The notes under the pieces were generated by a model. The model was not told where the DNA came from and did no database searches. It saw only the letters and a list, made by a program, of their open reading frames with translations. A program made the position numbers and the translations under genes. Shown one piece after another: positions 46,436-60,500 of a stretch of DNA of 64,000 nt (position 1 is its first letter; each line of letters opens with the position of its first letter). The stretch is from Odontesthes bonariensis (Eukaryota > Chordata > Actinopteri > Atheriniformes > Atherinopsidae), in NCBI RefSeq assembly GCF_027942865.1, contig NC_134514.1, positions 560,618 through 624,617 of the forward strand, in the 5' to 3' direction.

Positions 46436-48481
46436 GAGTATGCAGTATGCAGTTTGCAGTATGCAGTATGCAGTATGCAGTATGGAGTATGCAGTTACAG
46501 TATGCAGTATGGAGTATGCAGTATGGAGTATGCAGTATGTAGTATGCAGTATGCAGTATGGAGTATGCAGTATGCAGTATGGAGTATGCAGTATGGAGTA
46601 TGCAGTATGGAGTATGCAGTTACAGTATGCAGTATGTAGTATGCAGTATGCAGTATGGAGTATGCAGTATGCAGTATGGAGTATGCAGTATGCAGTATGG
46701 AGTATGCAGTTACAGTATGCAGTAAGCAGTATGCAGTATGCAGTATGGAGTATGGAGTATGCAGTATGGAGTATGCAGTTACAGTATGCAGTATGGAGTA
46801 TGCAGTATGTAGTATGCAGTATGCAGTATGGAGTATGCAGTATGCAGTATGGAGTATGCAGTTTGCAGTATGCAGTATGCAGTATGGAGTATGTAGTATG
46901 CAGTATGGAGTATGCAGTTACAGTATGCAGTATGTAGTATGCAGTATGCAGTATGGAGTATGCAGTATGCAGTATGGAGTATGGAGTATGCAGTATGCAG
47001 TATGGAGTATGCAGTATGGAGTATGGAGTATGCAGTATGGAGTATGGAGTATGCAGTATGCAGTATGGAGTATGCAGTATGCAGTATGGAGTATGCAGTT
47101 ACAGTATGCAGTATGTAGTATGCAGTATGCAGTATGCAGTATGGAGTATGCAGTATGCAGTATGGAGTATGCAGTATGTAGTATGCAGTATGCAGTATGC
47201 AGTATGGAGTATGCAGTATGTAGTATGCAGTATGCAGTTACAGTATGCAGTATGCAGTATGGAGTATGTAGTATGCAGTATGGAGTATGCAGTATGGAGT
47301 ATGCAGTATGCAGTATGGAGTATGCAGTTACAGTATGCAGTATGTAGTATGCAGTATGCAGTATGGAGTATGGAGTATGCAGTTACAGTATGCAGTATGG
47401 AGTATGCAGTATGTAGTATGGAGTATGGAGTATGCAGTTACAGTATGCAGTATGGAGTATGTAGTATGCAGTATGGAGTATGCAGTATGCAGTATGGAGT
47501 ATGGAGTATGCAGTTACAGTATGCAGTATGGAGTATGCAGTATGTAGTATGCAGTATGCAGTTACAGTATGCAGTATGCAGTATGGAGTATGTAGTATGC
47601 AGTATGGAGTATGCAGTATGCAGTATGGAGTATGCAGTTACAGTATGCAGTATGTAGTATGCAGTATGCAGTATGGAGTATGCAGTATGTAGTATGCAGT
47701 ATGGAGTATGGAGTATGCAGTATGTAGTATGCAGTATGCAGTATGCAGTATGGAGTATGTAGTATGCAGTATGGAGTATGCAGTATGGAGTATGCAGTAT
47801 GCAGTATGGAGTATGTAGTATGCAGTATGGAGTATGCAGTATGGAGTATGCAGTATGGAGTATCCAGTATGTAGGATGCAGTATGGAGTATGCAGTATGC
47901 AGTATGCAGTATGTAGTATGTAGGATGCAGTATGGAGTATGCAGTATGCAGTATGGAGTATGCAGTATGGAGTATGCAGTATGCAGTATGGAGTATGCAG
48001 TATGCAGTATGGAGTATGCAGTATGCAGCATGGAGTATGCAGTTTGCAGTATGCAGTACGTAGTATGCAGTATGGAGTATGCAGTATGGAGTATGGAGTA
48101 TGCAGTATGCAGTATGGAGTATGCAGTACGCAGTATGGAGTATGCAGTATGCAGTATGGAGTATGCAGTATGCAGTATGGAGTATGCAGTACGCAGTACG
48201 GAGTACGCAGTATGCAGTATGCAGTATGCAGTATGGAGTATGCAGTATGCAGTATGCAGTACGTAGTATGCAGTATGGAGTATGCAGTTTGCAGTATGCA
48301 GTACGTAGTATGCAGTATGGAGTATGCAGTATGGAGTATGCAGTATGCAGTATGCAGTATGGAGTATGCAGTACGCAGTATGGAGTATGCAGTATGCAGT
48401 ATGGAGTATGCAGTACGCAGTACGGAGTACGCAGTATGCAGTATGCAGTATGCAGTATGGAGTATGCAGTATGCAGTATGG

Positions 48482-48515
<34 letters not shown>

Positions 48516-48537
48516 AAGTATGCAGTATGCAGTATGG

Positions 48538-48571
<34 letters not shown>

Positions 48572-51500
48572 TAGTATGTAGTATGCAGTACGTAGTAGGC
48601 GGTTTCGAACAGAGCCTTGGTCTATATATAAACTATCTGCCATGTTTCCATGGTAACTGGCTTATAACAGAGGGTGTGAGAAGGATCAGTGGAAACAACA
48701 ACAATCTGTGAGAAGATGTAGGAGAAACCAAAAGGTTAATGGAACTGGATCATCAGATCTGTTGACAGGGAAAGGTTAAAGGAGGAAGGATGGGGGCGGG
48801 GCTTACACAACAGGAGACAGGTGTGTTCATGCTGCAGAGAGGAGACCGTGAGGTCACATGCTGCTCGTGACAGTCAGATTTATGAAAAGTCACCAAAGAA
48901 GTTTGACGTGTCGCAGTAACTCGAGCAGGTAGACTCAGGTATACTCAGGTAGACTCAGGTAGAGTCATGTAGACTCAGGTAGACTCAGGTAGAGTCATGT
49001 AGACTCAGGTAGAGTCAGGTAGAGTCATGTAGACTCAGGTAGAGTCATGTAGAGTCATGTAGACTCAGGTAGAGTCATGTAGACTCAGGTAGACTCAGGT
49101 AGACTCAGGTAGACTCATGTAGACTCAGGTAGAGTCAGGTAGACTCAGGTAGAGTCATGTAGACTCAGGTAGACTCAGGTAGACTCAGGTAGAGTCATGT
49201 AGACTCAGGTAGACTCAGGTAGGCTCAGGTAGAGTCAGGTAGAGTCAGGTAGAGTCAGGTAGACTCAGGTAGACTCAGGTAGACTCAGGTAGACTCAGGT
49301 AGAGTCATGTAGACTCAGGTAGACTCAGGTAGGCTCAGGTAGAGTCAGGTAGAGTCAGGTAGAGTCAGGTAGACTCAGGTAGACTCAGGTAGACTCAGGT
49401 AGACTCAGGTAGACTCAGGTAGAGTCATGTAGACTCAGGTAGAGTCAGGTAGACTCAGGTAGAGTCATGTAGACTCAGGTAGAGTCAGGTAGACACAGGT
49501 AGAGTCATGTAGACTCAGGTAGAGTCATGTAGACTCAGGTAGAGTCAGGTAGACACAGGTAGAGTCAGGTAGAGTCATGTAGACTCAGGTAGAGTCATGT
49601 AGACTCAGGTAGAGTCAGGTAGACTCAGGTAGAGTCATGTAGACACAGGTAGAGTCAGGTAGACACAGGTAGAGTCATGTAGACTCAGGTAGAGTCATGT
49701 AGACACAGGTAGAGTCAGGTAGAGTCATGTAGACTCAGGTAGAGTCATGTAGACTCAGGTAGAGTCAGGTAGACTCAGGTAGAGTCATGTAGACTCAGGT
49801 AGAGTCAGGTAGACACAGGTAGAGTCAGGTAGACTCAGGTAGACTCAGGTAGAGTCAGGTAGACTCAGGTAGACTCAGGTAGAGTCAGGTAGACTCAGGT
49901 AGACTCAGGTAGAGTCAGGTAGACTCAGGTAGAGTCAGGTAGACTCAGGTAGAGTCATGTAGACTCAGGTAGACTCAGGTAGACTCAGGTAGACTCAGGT
50001 AGACTCAGGTAGAGTCATGTAGACTCAGGTAGAGTCAGGTAGAGTCATGTAGAGTCAGGTAGACTCAGGTAGACTCAGGTAGACTCAGGTAGACTCATGT
50101 AGACTCATGTAGACTCAGGTAGACTCAGGTAGAGTCATGTAGACTCAGGTAGACTCAGGTAGAGTCATGTAGACTCAGGTAGACTCAGGTAGGCTCAGGT
50201 AGAGTCAGGTAGAGTCAGGTAGACTCAGGTAGAGTCATGTAGACTCAGGTAGAGTCAGGTAGAGTCATGTAGACTCAGGTAGAGTCAGGTAGAGTCAGGT
50301 AGACTCAGGTAGACTCAGGTAGAGTCATGTAGACTCAGGTAGACTCAGGTAGACTCAGGTAGGCTCAGGTAGAGTCAGGTAGACTCAGGTAGACTCAGGT
50401 AGACTCAGGTAGACTCAGGTAGAGTCAGGTAGAGTCAGGTAGACTCAGGTAGAGTCAGGTAGACTCAGGTAGACTCAGGTAGAGTCAGGTAGACTCAGGT
50501 AGAGTCATGTAGACTCAGGTAGAGTCATGTAGACTCAGGTAGACTCAGGTAGGCTCAGGTAGAGTCATGTAGACTCAGGTAGACTCAGGTAGAGTCAGGT
50601 AGACTCAGGTAGAGTCATGTAGACTCAGGTAGACTCAGGTAGGCTCAGGTAGAGTCATGTAGACTCAGGTAGACTCAGGTAGAGTCATGTAGACTCAGGT
50701 AGAGTCATGTAGACTCAGGTAGACTCAGGTAGAGTCAGGTAGACTCAGGTAGAGTCATGTAGACTCAGGTAGAGTCAGGTAGGCTCAAGTAGACTCAGGT
50801 AGAGTCAGGTAGAGTCATGTAGAGTCAGGTAGGCTCAAGTAGACTCAGGTAGAGTCAGGTAGAGTCATGTAGAGTCATGTAGACTCAGGTAGACTCAGGT
50901 AGAGTCAGGTAGACTCAGGTAGAGTCATGTAGAGTCATGTAGAGTCAGGTAGACTCAGGTAGAGTCAGGTAGACTCAGTATAAGGAATATAGGAATAGTC
51001 AGTATAATCATCATCGACAGTGTACGGTTTCCTTATGACCAATGTTTCTGGTGATCAAACATAAATCTGACCGATTTCCATGAGCCTTTGTTTTGTAAAT
51101 CAGTTAGTAGCTTTTTGGGGGAGTGGCCAACCCTTACCATAAAAAGGGCGGAGTCATCTGTGTGGGTGGAGCGTCTGGAGGGGTAGATGTTCTGAACACA
51201 CAAACATCACAGACACAAACATAAACAAAGACATACAGCTATAACATGAAGGAGAACAGGTGTAGTGAGGGGCGTGGTCTACACATGGGGGCGGGGCTAC
51301 AACACTGATGGCTGCATGAGACCAAATTCAAGACTGGGAGGAATTCAGTGCTTTGACATGATGAGGGGGTTTATTTCTGAAAGAACATGAAATTAAATTC
51401 TAAAAACAGTTCCACAACATTTAGTCTCTTTTTCAGGCCCACGACCTTTTTGATGCCGATGCCCAGAGGGGAGCAGAAAAACCACAGCAACAACAGATAA

Positions 51501-54500
51501 AGTCTCACCTCAGAATCAGGACCGGACTTTGTTGGACTCTGAGCAGCTTTGTGCTGAAACACAACAATAGGCAGAGGTCAGTGAGTGACACTGCACCTGG
51601 TTAACCAGTTGGTTAACCTGACCTAACAGGTGATCTCGACAAAAACACAGAGGAGATACAAGGTCCACCTGCTGGTACAAACAGGTGAACTGGTGCAGGA
51701 CTGGTTAAACTGGGATGGGACAAGTTCAAACTGGTGCAGGACTGTTTAAACTGGGATGGGACGAGTCAAACTGGTGCAGGACTGGTTAAACTGGGATGGG
51801 ACGAGTTAAACTGGTGCAGGACTGGTTAAACTGGGTAGGATTTACAATACTAATGTTAAAATGCTTAAACTGATGTAAACTAGTTAAAGAGATGTGTAAC
51901 TGATTAAAATGGCACGTCACTGGGTAACAGTGGCACGTCAATGGGTAAGAGTGGCATGTCAATGGGTAAAAGTGGCATGTCACTGGGTAAAAGTGGCATG
52001 TCACTGGGGAAGAGTGGCATGTCAATGGGTAAAAGTGGCATGTCACTGGGTAAAAGTGGCATGTCAATGGGGAAGAGTGGCATGTCAATGGGTAAAAGTG
52101 GCATGTCAATGGGTAAAAGTGGCATGTCAATGGGTAAGAGTGGCATGTCAATGGGTAAAAGTGGCATGTCAATGGGTAAGAGTGGCATGTCAATGGGTAA
52201 AAGTGGCATGTCAATGGGTAAAAGTGGAATGTCACTGGGTAAAAGTGGAATGTCACTGGGTAAAAGTGGCATGTCAATGGGTAAGAGTGGCATGTCAATG
52301 GGTAAAAGTGGCATGTCACTGGGTAAAAGTGGAATGTCACTGGGTAAAAGTGGAATGTCACTGGGTAAAAGTGGAATGTCACTGGGTAAGAGTGGCATGT
52401 CAATGGGTAAGAGTGTCATGTCAATGGGTAACAGTGGCATGTCACTGGGTAACAGTGGCATGTCACTGGGTAAAAGTGGCATGTCACTGGGTAAAAGTGG
52501 CATATCAATGGGTAAAAGTGGCATGTCACTAGGTAAGAGTGGCATGTCAATGGGTAAGAGCGGCATGTCAATGGGTAAGAGTGGCATGTCAATGGCATGT
52601 CACTGGGTAAAATTGGCATGTCAAGGTAAGAGTGGCATGTCAATGGGTAAGAGTGGCATGTCACTGGTTAAGAGTGGCATGTCAATGGGTAAGAGTGGCA
52701 TGTCACTGGTTAAGAGTGGCATGTCAATGGGTAAGAGTGGCATGTCACTGGGTAAAAGTGGCATGTCAATGGGTAAAAGTGGCATGTCACTGGGTAAGAG
52801 TGGCATGTCACTGGGTAAAAGTGGCATGTCAATGGGTAAGAGTGGCATGTCAATGGGTAAGAGTGGCATGTCAATGGCATGTCACTGGGTAAAATTAGCA
52901 TGTCACTGGGTAAGAGTGGCATGTCACTGGGTAAGAGTGGCATGTCACTGGGTAAGAGTGGCATGTCAATGGGTAAGAGTGGCATGTCACTGGGTAAGAG
53001 TGGCATGTCAAGGGGTAAGAGTGGCATGTCAAGGGGTAAAAGTGGCATGTCAATGGGTAACAGTGGCATGTCAATGGGTAACAGTGGCATGTCAATGAGT
53101 AAAAGTGGCATGTCAATGGGTAACAGTGGCATGTCAATGGGTAAGTGGCATGTCAATGGGTAAGTGGCATGTCAATGGGTAAGTGGCATGTCAATGGGTA
53201 AGTGGCATGTCACTGGGTAAAAGTGGCATGTCAATGGGTAAGAGTGGCATGTCAATGGGTAAGAGTGGCATGTCAATGGGTAAGAGTGGCATGTCAATGG
53301 GTAACAGTGGCATGTCAATGGGTAAAAGTGGAATGTCAATGGGTAAGAGTGGCATGTCACTGGGTAAAAGTGGCATGTCAATGGGTAAAAGTGGCATGTC
53401 AATGGGTAAGAGTGGCATGTCAATGGGTAAGAGTGGCATGTCATTGGGTAAAAGTGGCATGTCACGGGGTAAGAGTGGCATGTCACTGGGTAAAAGTGGC
53501 ATGTCAATGGGTAACAGTGGCATGTCAATGGGTAACAGTGGCATGTCAATGGGTAAAAGTGGCATGTCAATGGGTAAGAGTGGCATGTCACTGGGTAAAA
53601 GTGGCATGTCACTGGGTAAAAGTGGCATGTCACTGGGTAAAAGTGGCATGTCACTGGGTAAAAGTGGCATGTCACTGGGTAAAAGTGGCATGTCAATGGG
53701 TAAAAGTGGCATGTCAATGGGTAAAAGTGGCATGTCAATGGGTAAAAGTGGCATGTCACTGGGTAAGAGTGGCATGTCAAGGGGTAAGAGTGGCATGTCA
53801 CTGGGTAAAAGTGGCATGTCAATGGGTAAAAGTGGCATGTCAATGGGTAACAGTGGCATGTCAATGGGTAACAGTGGCATGTCAATGGGTAAGAGTGGCA
53901 TGTCAATGGGTAAGTGGCATGTCAATGGGTAACAGTGGCATGTCAATGGGTAAGTGGCATGTCAATGGGTAAGAGTGGCATGTCAATGGGTAAGAGTGGC
54001 ATGTCAATGGGTAAGAGTGGCATGTCAATGGGTAAGAGTGGCATGTCAATGGGTAAGAGTGGCATGTCACTGGGTAAAAGTGGCATGTCACTGGGTAAAA
54101 GTGGCATGTCACTGGGGAAGAGTGGCATGTCAATGGGTAAAAGTGGCATGTCAATGGGTAAAAGTGGCACAACTGGTAAAAGTGGCATGTCAATGGGTAA
54201 GAGTGGCATGTCAATGGGTAAAAGTGGCATGTCAATGGGTAAAAGTGGCATGTCAATGGGTAAAAGTGGAATGTCACTGGGTAAAAGTGGAATGTCACTG
54301 GGTAAGAGTGGCATGTCAATGGGTAAGAGTAGCATATCAATGGGTAAAAGTGGCATGTCAATGGGTAAGAGTGGCATGTCAATGGGTAAAAGTGGCATGT
54401 CACTGGGTAAAAGTGGAATGTCACTGGGTAAAAGTGGAATGTCACTGGGTAAGAGTGGCATGTCAATGGGTAAGAGTGTCATGTCAATGGGTAACAGTGG

Positions 54501-57500
54501 CATGTCACTGGGTAACAGTGGCATGTCACTGGGTAAAAGTGGCATGTCACTGGGTAAAAGTGGCATATCAATGGGTAAAAGTGGCATGTCACTGGGTAAG
54601 AGTGGCATGTCAATGGGTAAGAGCGGCATGTCAATGGGTAAGAGTGGCATGTCAATGGCATGTCACTGGGTAAAATTGGCATGTCAAGGTAAGAGTGGCA
54701 TTTCACTGGTTAAGAGTGGCATGTCAATGGGTAAGAGTGGCATGTCACTGGGTAAAAGAGGCATGTCAATGGGTAAAAGTGGCATGTCACTGGGTAAGAG
54801 TGGCATGTAACTGGTAAAAGTGGCATGTCAATGGGTAAGAGTGGCATGTCAATGGGTAAGAGTGGCATGTCAATGGCATGTCACTGGGTAAAATTAGCAT
54901 GTCACTGGGTAAGAGTGGCATGTCACTGGGTAAGAGTGGCATGTCAATGGGTAAGAGTGGCATGTCAATGGGTAAGAGTGGCATGTCACTGGGTAAAAGT
55001 GGCATGTCAATGGGTAAAAGTGGCATGTCACTGGGTAAGAGTGGCATGTCAAGGGGTAAGAGTGGCATGTCAATGGGTAGAAGTGGCATGTCAATGGGTA
55101 AAAGTGGCATGTCAATGGGTAACAGTGGCATGTCAATGGGTAACAGTGGCATGTCAATGAGTAAAAGTGGCATGTCAATGGGTAACAGTGGCATGTCAAT
55201 GGGTAAGTGGCATGTCAATGGGTAAAAGTGGCATGTCACTGGGTAAAAGTGGCATGTCAATGGGTAAGAGTGGCATGTCAATGGGTAAGAGTGGCATGTC
55301 AATGGGTAAGAGTGGCATGTCAATGGGTAAAAGTGGCATGTCAATGGGTAAGAGTGGCATGTCAATGGGTAAGAGTGGCATGTCAATGGGTAAAAGTGGC
55401 ATGTCAATGGGTAAGAGTGGCATGTCAATGGGTAAGAGTGGCATGTCAATGGGTAAGAGTGGCATGTCAATGGGTAAGAGTGGCATGTCACTGGGTAAAA
55501 GTGGCATGTCACGGGGTAAGAGTGGCATGTCACTGGGTAAAAGTGGCATGTCAATGGGTAACAGTGGCATGTCAATGGGTAACAGTGGCATGTCAATGGG
55601 TAAAAGTGGCATGTCAATGGGTAAGAGTGGCATGTCAATGGGTAAGAGTGGCATGTCACTGGGTAAAAGTGGCATGTCACTGGGTAAAAGTGGCATGTCA
55701 CTGGGTAAAAGTGGCATGTCAATGGGTAAAAGTGGCATGTCAATGGGTAACAGTGGCATGTCAATGGGTAACAGTGGCATGTCAATGGGTAAGAGTTGCA
55801 TGTCAATGGGTAAGAGTGGCATGTCAATGGGTAAGTGGCATGTCAATGGGTAAGTGGCATGTCAATGGGTAACAGTGGCATGTCAATGGGTAAGTGGCAT
55901 GTCAATGGGTAAGAGTGGCATGTCAATGGGTAAGAGTGGCATGTCAATGGGTAAGAGTGGCATGTCACTGGGTAAAAGTGGCATGTCAATGGTTAAAAGT
56001 GGCATGTCAATGGTTAAAAGTGGCATGTCAATGGTTAAAAGTGGCATGTCAATGGGTAAAAGTGGCATGTCAATGGTTAAAAGTGGCATGTCAATGGGTA
56101 AAAGTGGCATGTCAATGGGTAACAGTGGCATGTCAATGGGTAACAGTGGCATGTCACTGGGTAAAAGTGGCATGTCAATGGGTAACAGTGGCATGTCAAT
56201 GGGTAACAGTGGCATGTCACTGGGTAAAAGTGGCATGTCAATGGTTAAAAGTGGCATGTCAATGGGTAAAAGTGGCATGTCAATGGGTAAAAGTGGCATG
56301 TCAATGGGTAACAGTGGCATGTCAATGGGTAACAGTGGCATGTCAATGGGTAACAGTGGCATGTCACTGGGTAAGAGTGGCATGTCAATGGGTAAGAGTG
56401 GCATGTCACTGGGTAAGAGTGGCATGTCACTGGGTAACAGTGGCATGTCACTGGGTAACAGTGGCATGTCACTGGGTAACAGTGGCATGTCACTGGGTAA
56501 GAGTGGCATGTCACTGGGTAACAGTGGCATGTCACTGGGTAACAGTGGCATGTCACTGGGTAACAGTGGCATGTCAATGGGTAAAAGTGGCATGTCAATG
56601 GGTAAGTGGCATGTCAATGGGTAAAAGTGGCATGTCACTGGGTAAAAGTGGCATGTCAATGGGTAAGAGTGGCATATCAATGGGTAAGAGTTGCATGTCA
56701 ATGGGTAAGAGTGGCATGTCACTGGGTAAAAGTGGCATGTCAATGGGTAAAAGTGGCATGTCAATGGTTAAAAGTGGCATGTCAATGGTTAAAAGTGGCA
56801 TGTCAATGGGTAAAAGTGGCATGTCAATGGTTAAAAGTGGCATGTCAATGGGTAAGAGTGGCATGTCAATGGGTAACAGTGGCATGTCAATGGGTAAAAG
56901 TGGCATGTCAATGGGTAAGTGGCATGTCAATGGGTAAAAGTGGCATGTCACTGGGTAAAAGTGGCATGTCAATGGGTAAGAGTGGCATGTCAATGGGTAA
57001 GAGTTGCATGTCAATGGGTAAGAGTGGCATGTCACTGGGTAAAAGTGGCATGTCAATGGGTAAAAGTGGCATGTCAATGGTTAAAAGTGGCATGTCAATG
57101 GTTAAAAGTGGCATGTCAATGGGTAAAAGTGGCATGTCAATGGGTAAAAGTGGCATGTCAATGGGTAAAAGTGGCATGTCAATGGGTAACAGTGGCATGT
57201 CAATGGGTAACAGTGGCATGTCAATGGGTAACAGTGGCATGTCACTGGGTAAAAGTGGCATGTCAATGGGTAACAGTGGCATGTCAATGGGTAACAGTGG
57301 CATGTCAATGGGTAACAGTGGCATGTCACTGGGTAAGAGTGGCATGTCATTGGGTAAAAGTGGCATGTCAATGGGTAATAGTGGCATGTCACTGGGTAAG
57401 AGTGGCATGTCACTGGGTAACAGTGGCATGTCACTGGGTAACAGTGGCATGTCACTGGGTAACAGTGGCATGTCACGGGGTAAGAGTGGCATGTCACTGG

Positions 57501-60500
57501 GTAAAAGTGGCATGTCAATGGGTAACAGTGGCATGTCAATGGGTAACAGTGGCATGTCAATGGGTAAAAGTGGCATGTCAATGGGTAAGAGTGGCATGTC
57601 AATGGGTAAGAGTGGCATGTCACTGGGTAAAAGTGGCATGTCACTGGGTAAAAGTGGCATGTCAATGGGTAAAAGTGGCATGTCAATGGGTAACAGTGGC
57701 ATGTCAATGGGTAACAGTGGCATGTCAATGGGTAACAGTGGCATGTCACTGGGTAAGAGTCGCATGTCATTGGGTAAAAGTGGCATGTCAATGGGTAAGA
57801 GTGGCATGTCACTGGGTAAGAGTGGCATGTCACTGGGTAAGAGTGGCATGTCACTGGGTAACAGTGGCATGTCACTGGGTAACAGTGGCATGTCACTGGG
57901 TAAGAGTGGCATGTCACTGGGTAAGAGTGGCATGTCACTGGGTAACAGTGGCATGTCACTGGGTAACAGTGGCATGTCAATGGGTAAAAGTGGCATGTCA
58001 ATGGGTAAGTGGCATGTCAATGGGTAAGAGTGGCATGTCAATGGGTAAAAGTGGCATGTCAATGGGTAAAAGTGGCATGTCAATGGGTAAGAGTGGCATG
58101 TCAATGGGTAAGAGTGGCATGTCAATGGGTAAAAGTGGCATGTCAATGGGTAAGAGTGGCATGTCAATGGGTAAAAGTGGCATGTCAATGGGTAAGAGTG
58201 GCATGTCAATGGGTAAGAGTGGCATGTCAATGGGTAAGAGTGGCATGTCAATGGGTAAGAGTGGCATGTCAATGGGTAAAAGTGGCATGTCAATGGGTAA
58301 GAGTGGCATGTCAATGGGTAAGAGTGGCATGTCATTGGGTAAAAGTGGCATGTCACGGGGTAAGAGTGGCATGTCACTGGGTAAAAGTGGCATGTCAATG
58401 GGTAACAGTGGCATGTCAATGGGTAACAGTGGCATGTCAATGGGTAACAGTGGCATGTCAATGGGTAAGAGTTGCATGTCAATGGGTAAGAGTGGCATGT
58501 CAATGGGTAAGTGGCATGTCAATGGGTAAGTGGCATGTCAATGGGTAACAGTGGCATGTCAATGGGTAACAGTGGCATGTCAATGGGTAAGAGTGGCATG
58601 TCAATGGGTAAGAGTGGCATGTCAATGGGTAAGAGTGGCATGTCACTGGGTAAAAGTGGCATGTCAATGGGTAAAAGTGGCATGTCAATGGTTAAAAGTG
58701 GCATGTCAATGGGTAAAAGTGGCATGTCAATGGTTAAAAGTGGCATGTCAATGGGTAAAAGTGGCATGTCAATGGGTAACAGTGGCATGTCAATGGGTAA
58801 CAGTGGCATGTCAATGGGTAACAGTGGCATGTCACTGGGTAAAAGTGGCATGTCAATGGGTAACAGTGGCATGTCAATGGGTAACAGTGGCATGTCACTG
58901 GGTAAAAGTGGCATGTCAATGGTTAAAAGTGGCATGTCAATGGTTAAAAGTGGCATGTCAATGGGTAAAAGTGGCATGTCAATGGGTAACAGTGGCATGT
59001 CAATGGGTAACAGTGGCATGTCAATGGGTAAAAGTGGCATGTCAATGGGTAAGAGTGGCATGTCAATGGGTAAGAGTGGCATGTCACTGGGTAAAAGTGG
59101 CATGTCACTGGGTAAAAGTGGCATGTCACTGGGTAAAAGTGGCATGTCAATGGGTAAAAGTGGCATGTCAATGGGTAACAGTGGCATGTCAATGGGTAAC
59201 AGTGGCATGTCAATGGGTAAGAGTTGCATGTCAATGGGTAAGAGTGGCATGTCAATGGGTAAGTGGCATGTCAATGGGTAAGTGGCATGTCAATGGGTAA
59301 CAGTGGCATGTCAATGGGTAAGTGGCATGTCAATGGGTAAGAGTGGCATGTCAATGGGTAAGAGTGGCATGTCAATGGGTAAGAGTGGCATGTCACTGGG
59401 TAAAAGTGGCATGTCAATGGTTAAAAGTGGCATGTCAATGGTTAAAAGTGGCATGTCAATGGTTAAAAGTGGCATGTCAATGGGTAAAAGTGGCATGTCA
59501 ATGGTTAAAAGTGGCATGTCAATGGGTAAAAGTGGCATGTCAATGGGTAACAGTGGCATGTCAATGGGTAACAGTGGCATGTCAATGGGTAACAGTGGCA
59601 TGTCACTGGGTAAAAGTGGCATGTCAATGGGTAACAGTGGCATGTCAATGGGTAACAGTGGCATGTCACTGGGTAAAAGTGGCATGTCAATGGTTAAAAG
59701 TGGCATGTCAATGGGTAAAAGTGGCATGTCAATGGGTAAAAGTGGCATGTCAATGGGTAACAGTGGCATGTCAATGGGTAACAGTGGCATGTCAATGGGT
59801 AACAGTGGCATGTCACTGGGTAAGAGTGGCATGTCAATGGGTAAGAGTGGCATGTCAATGGGTAAGAGTGGCATGTCACTGGGTAACAGTGGCATGTCAC
59901 TGGGTAACAGTGGCATGTCACTGGGTAAGAGTGGCATGTCACTGGGTAACAGTGGCATGTCACTGGGTAACAGTGGCATGTCACTGGGTAACAGTGGCAT
60001 GTCAATGGGTAAAAGTGGCATGTCAATGGGTAAGTGGCATGTCAATGGGTAAAAGTGGCATGTCACTGGGTAAAAGTGGCATGTCAATGGGTAAGAGTGG
60101 CATGTCAATGGGTAAGAGTTGCATGTCAATGGGTAAGAGTGGCATGTCACTGGGTAAAAGTGGCATGTCAATGGGTAAAAGTGGCATGTCAATGGTTAAA
60201 AGTGGCATGTCAATGGTTAAAAGTGGCATGTCAATGGGTAAAAGTGGCATGTCAATGGTTAAAAGTGGCATGTCAATGGGTAAGAGTGGCATGTCAATGG
60301 GTAACAGTGGCATGTCAATGGGTAAAAGTGGCATGTCAATGGGTAAGTGGCGTGTCAATGGGTAAAAGTGGCATGTCACTGGGTAAAAGTGGCATGTCAA
60401 TGGGTAAGAGTGGCATGTCAATGGGTAAGAGTTGCATGTCAATGGGTAAGAGTGGCATGTCACTGGGTAAAAGTGGCATGTCAATGGGTAAAAGTGGCAT

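Noticed and set aside
45650..48643. Repeated SMQYAVC / ILHTAYC frames up to 419 aa
   Set aside because: Heptamer array inside a MITE; three units make 21 bp so no stop arises in any phase.
48931..50979. CRISPR-like regular array
   Set aside because: Units are contiguous 10-mers with no spacers, in a vertebrate intron; no cas genes.
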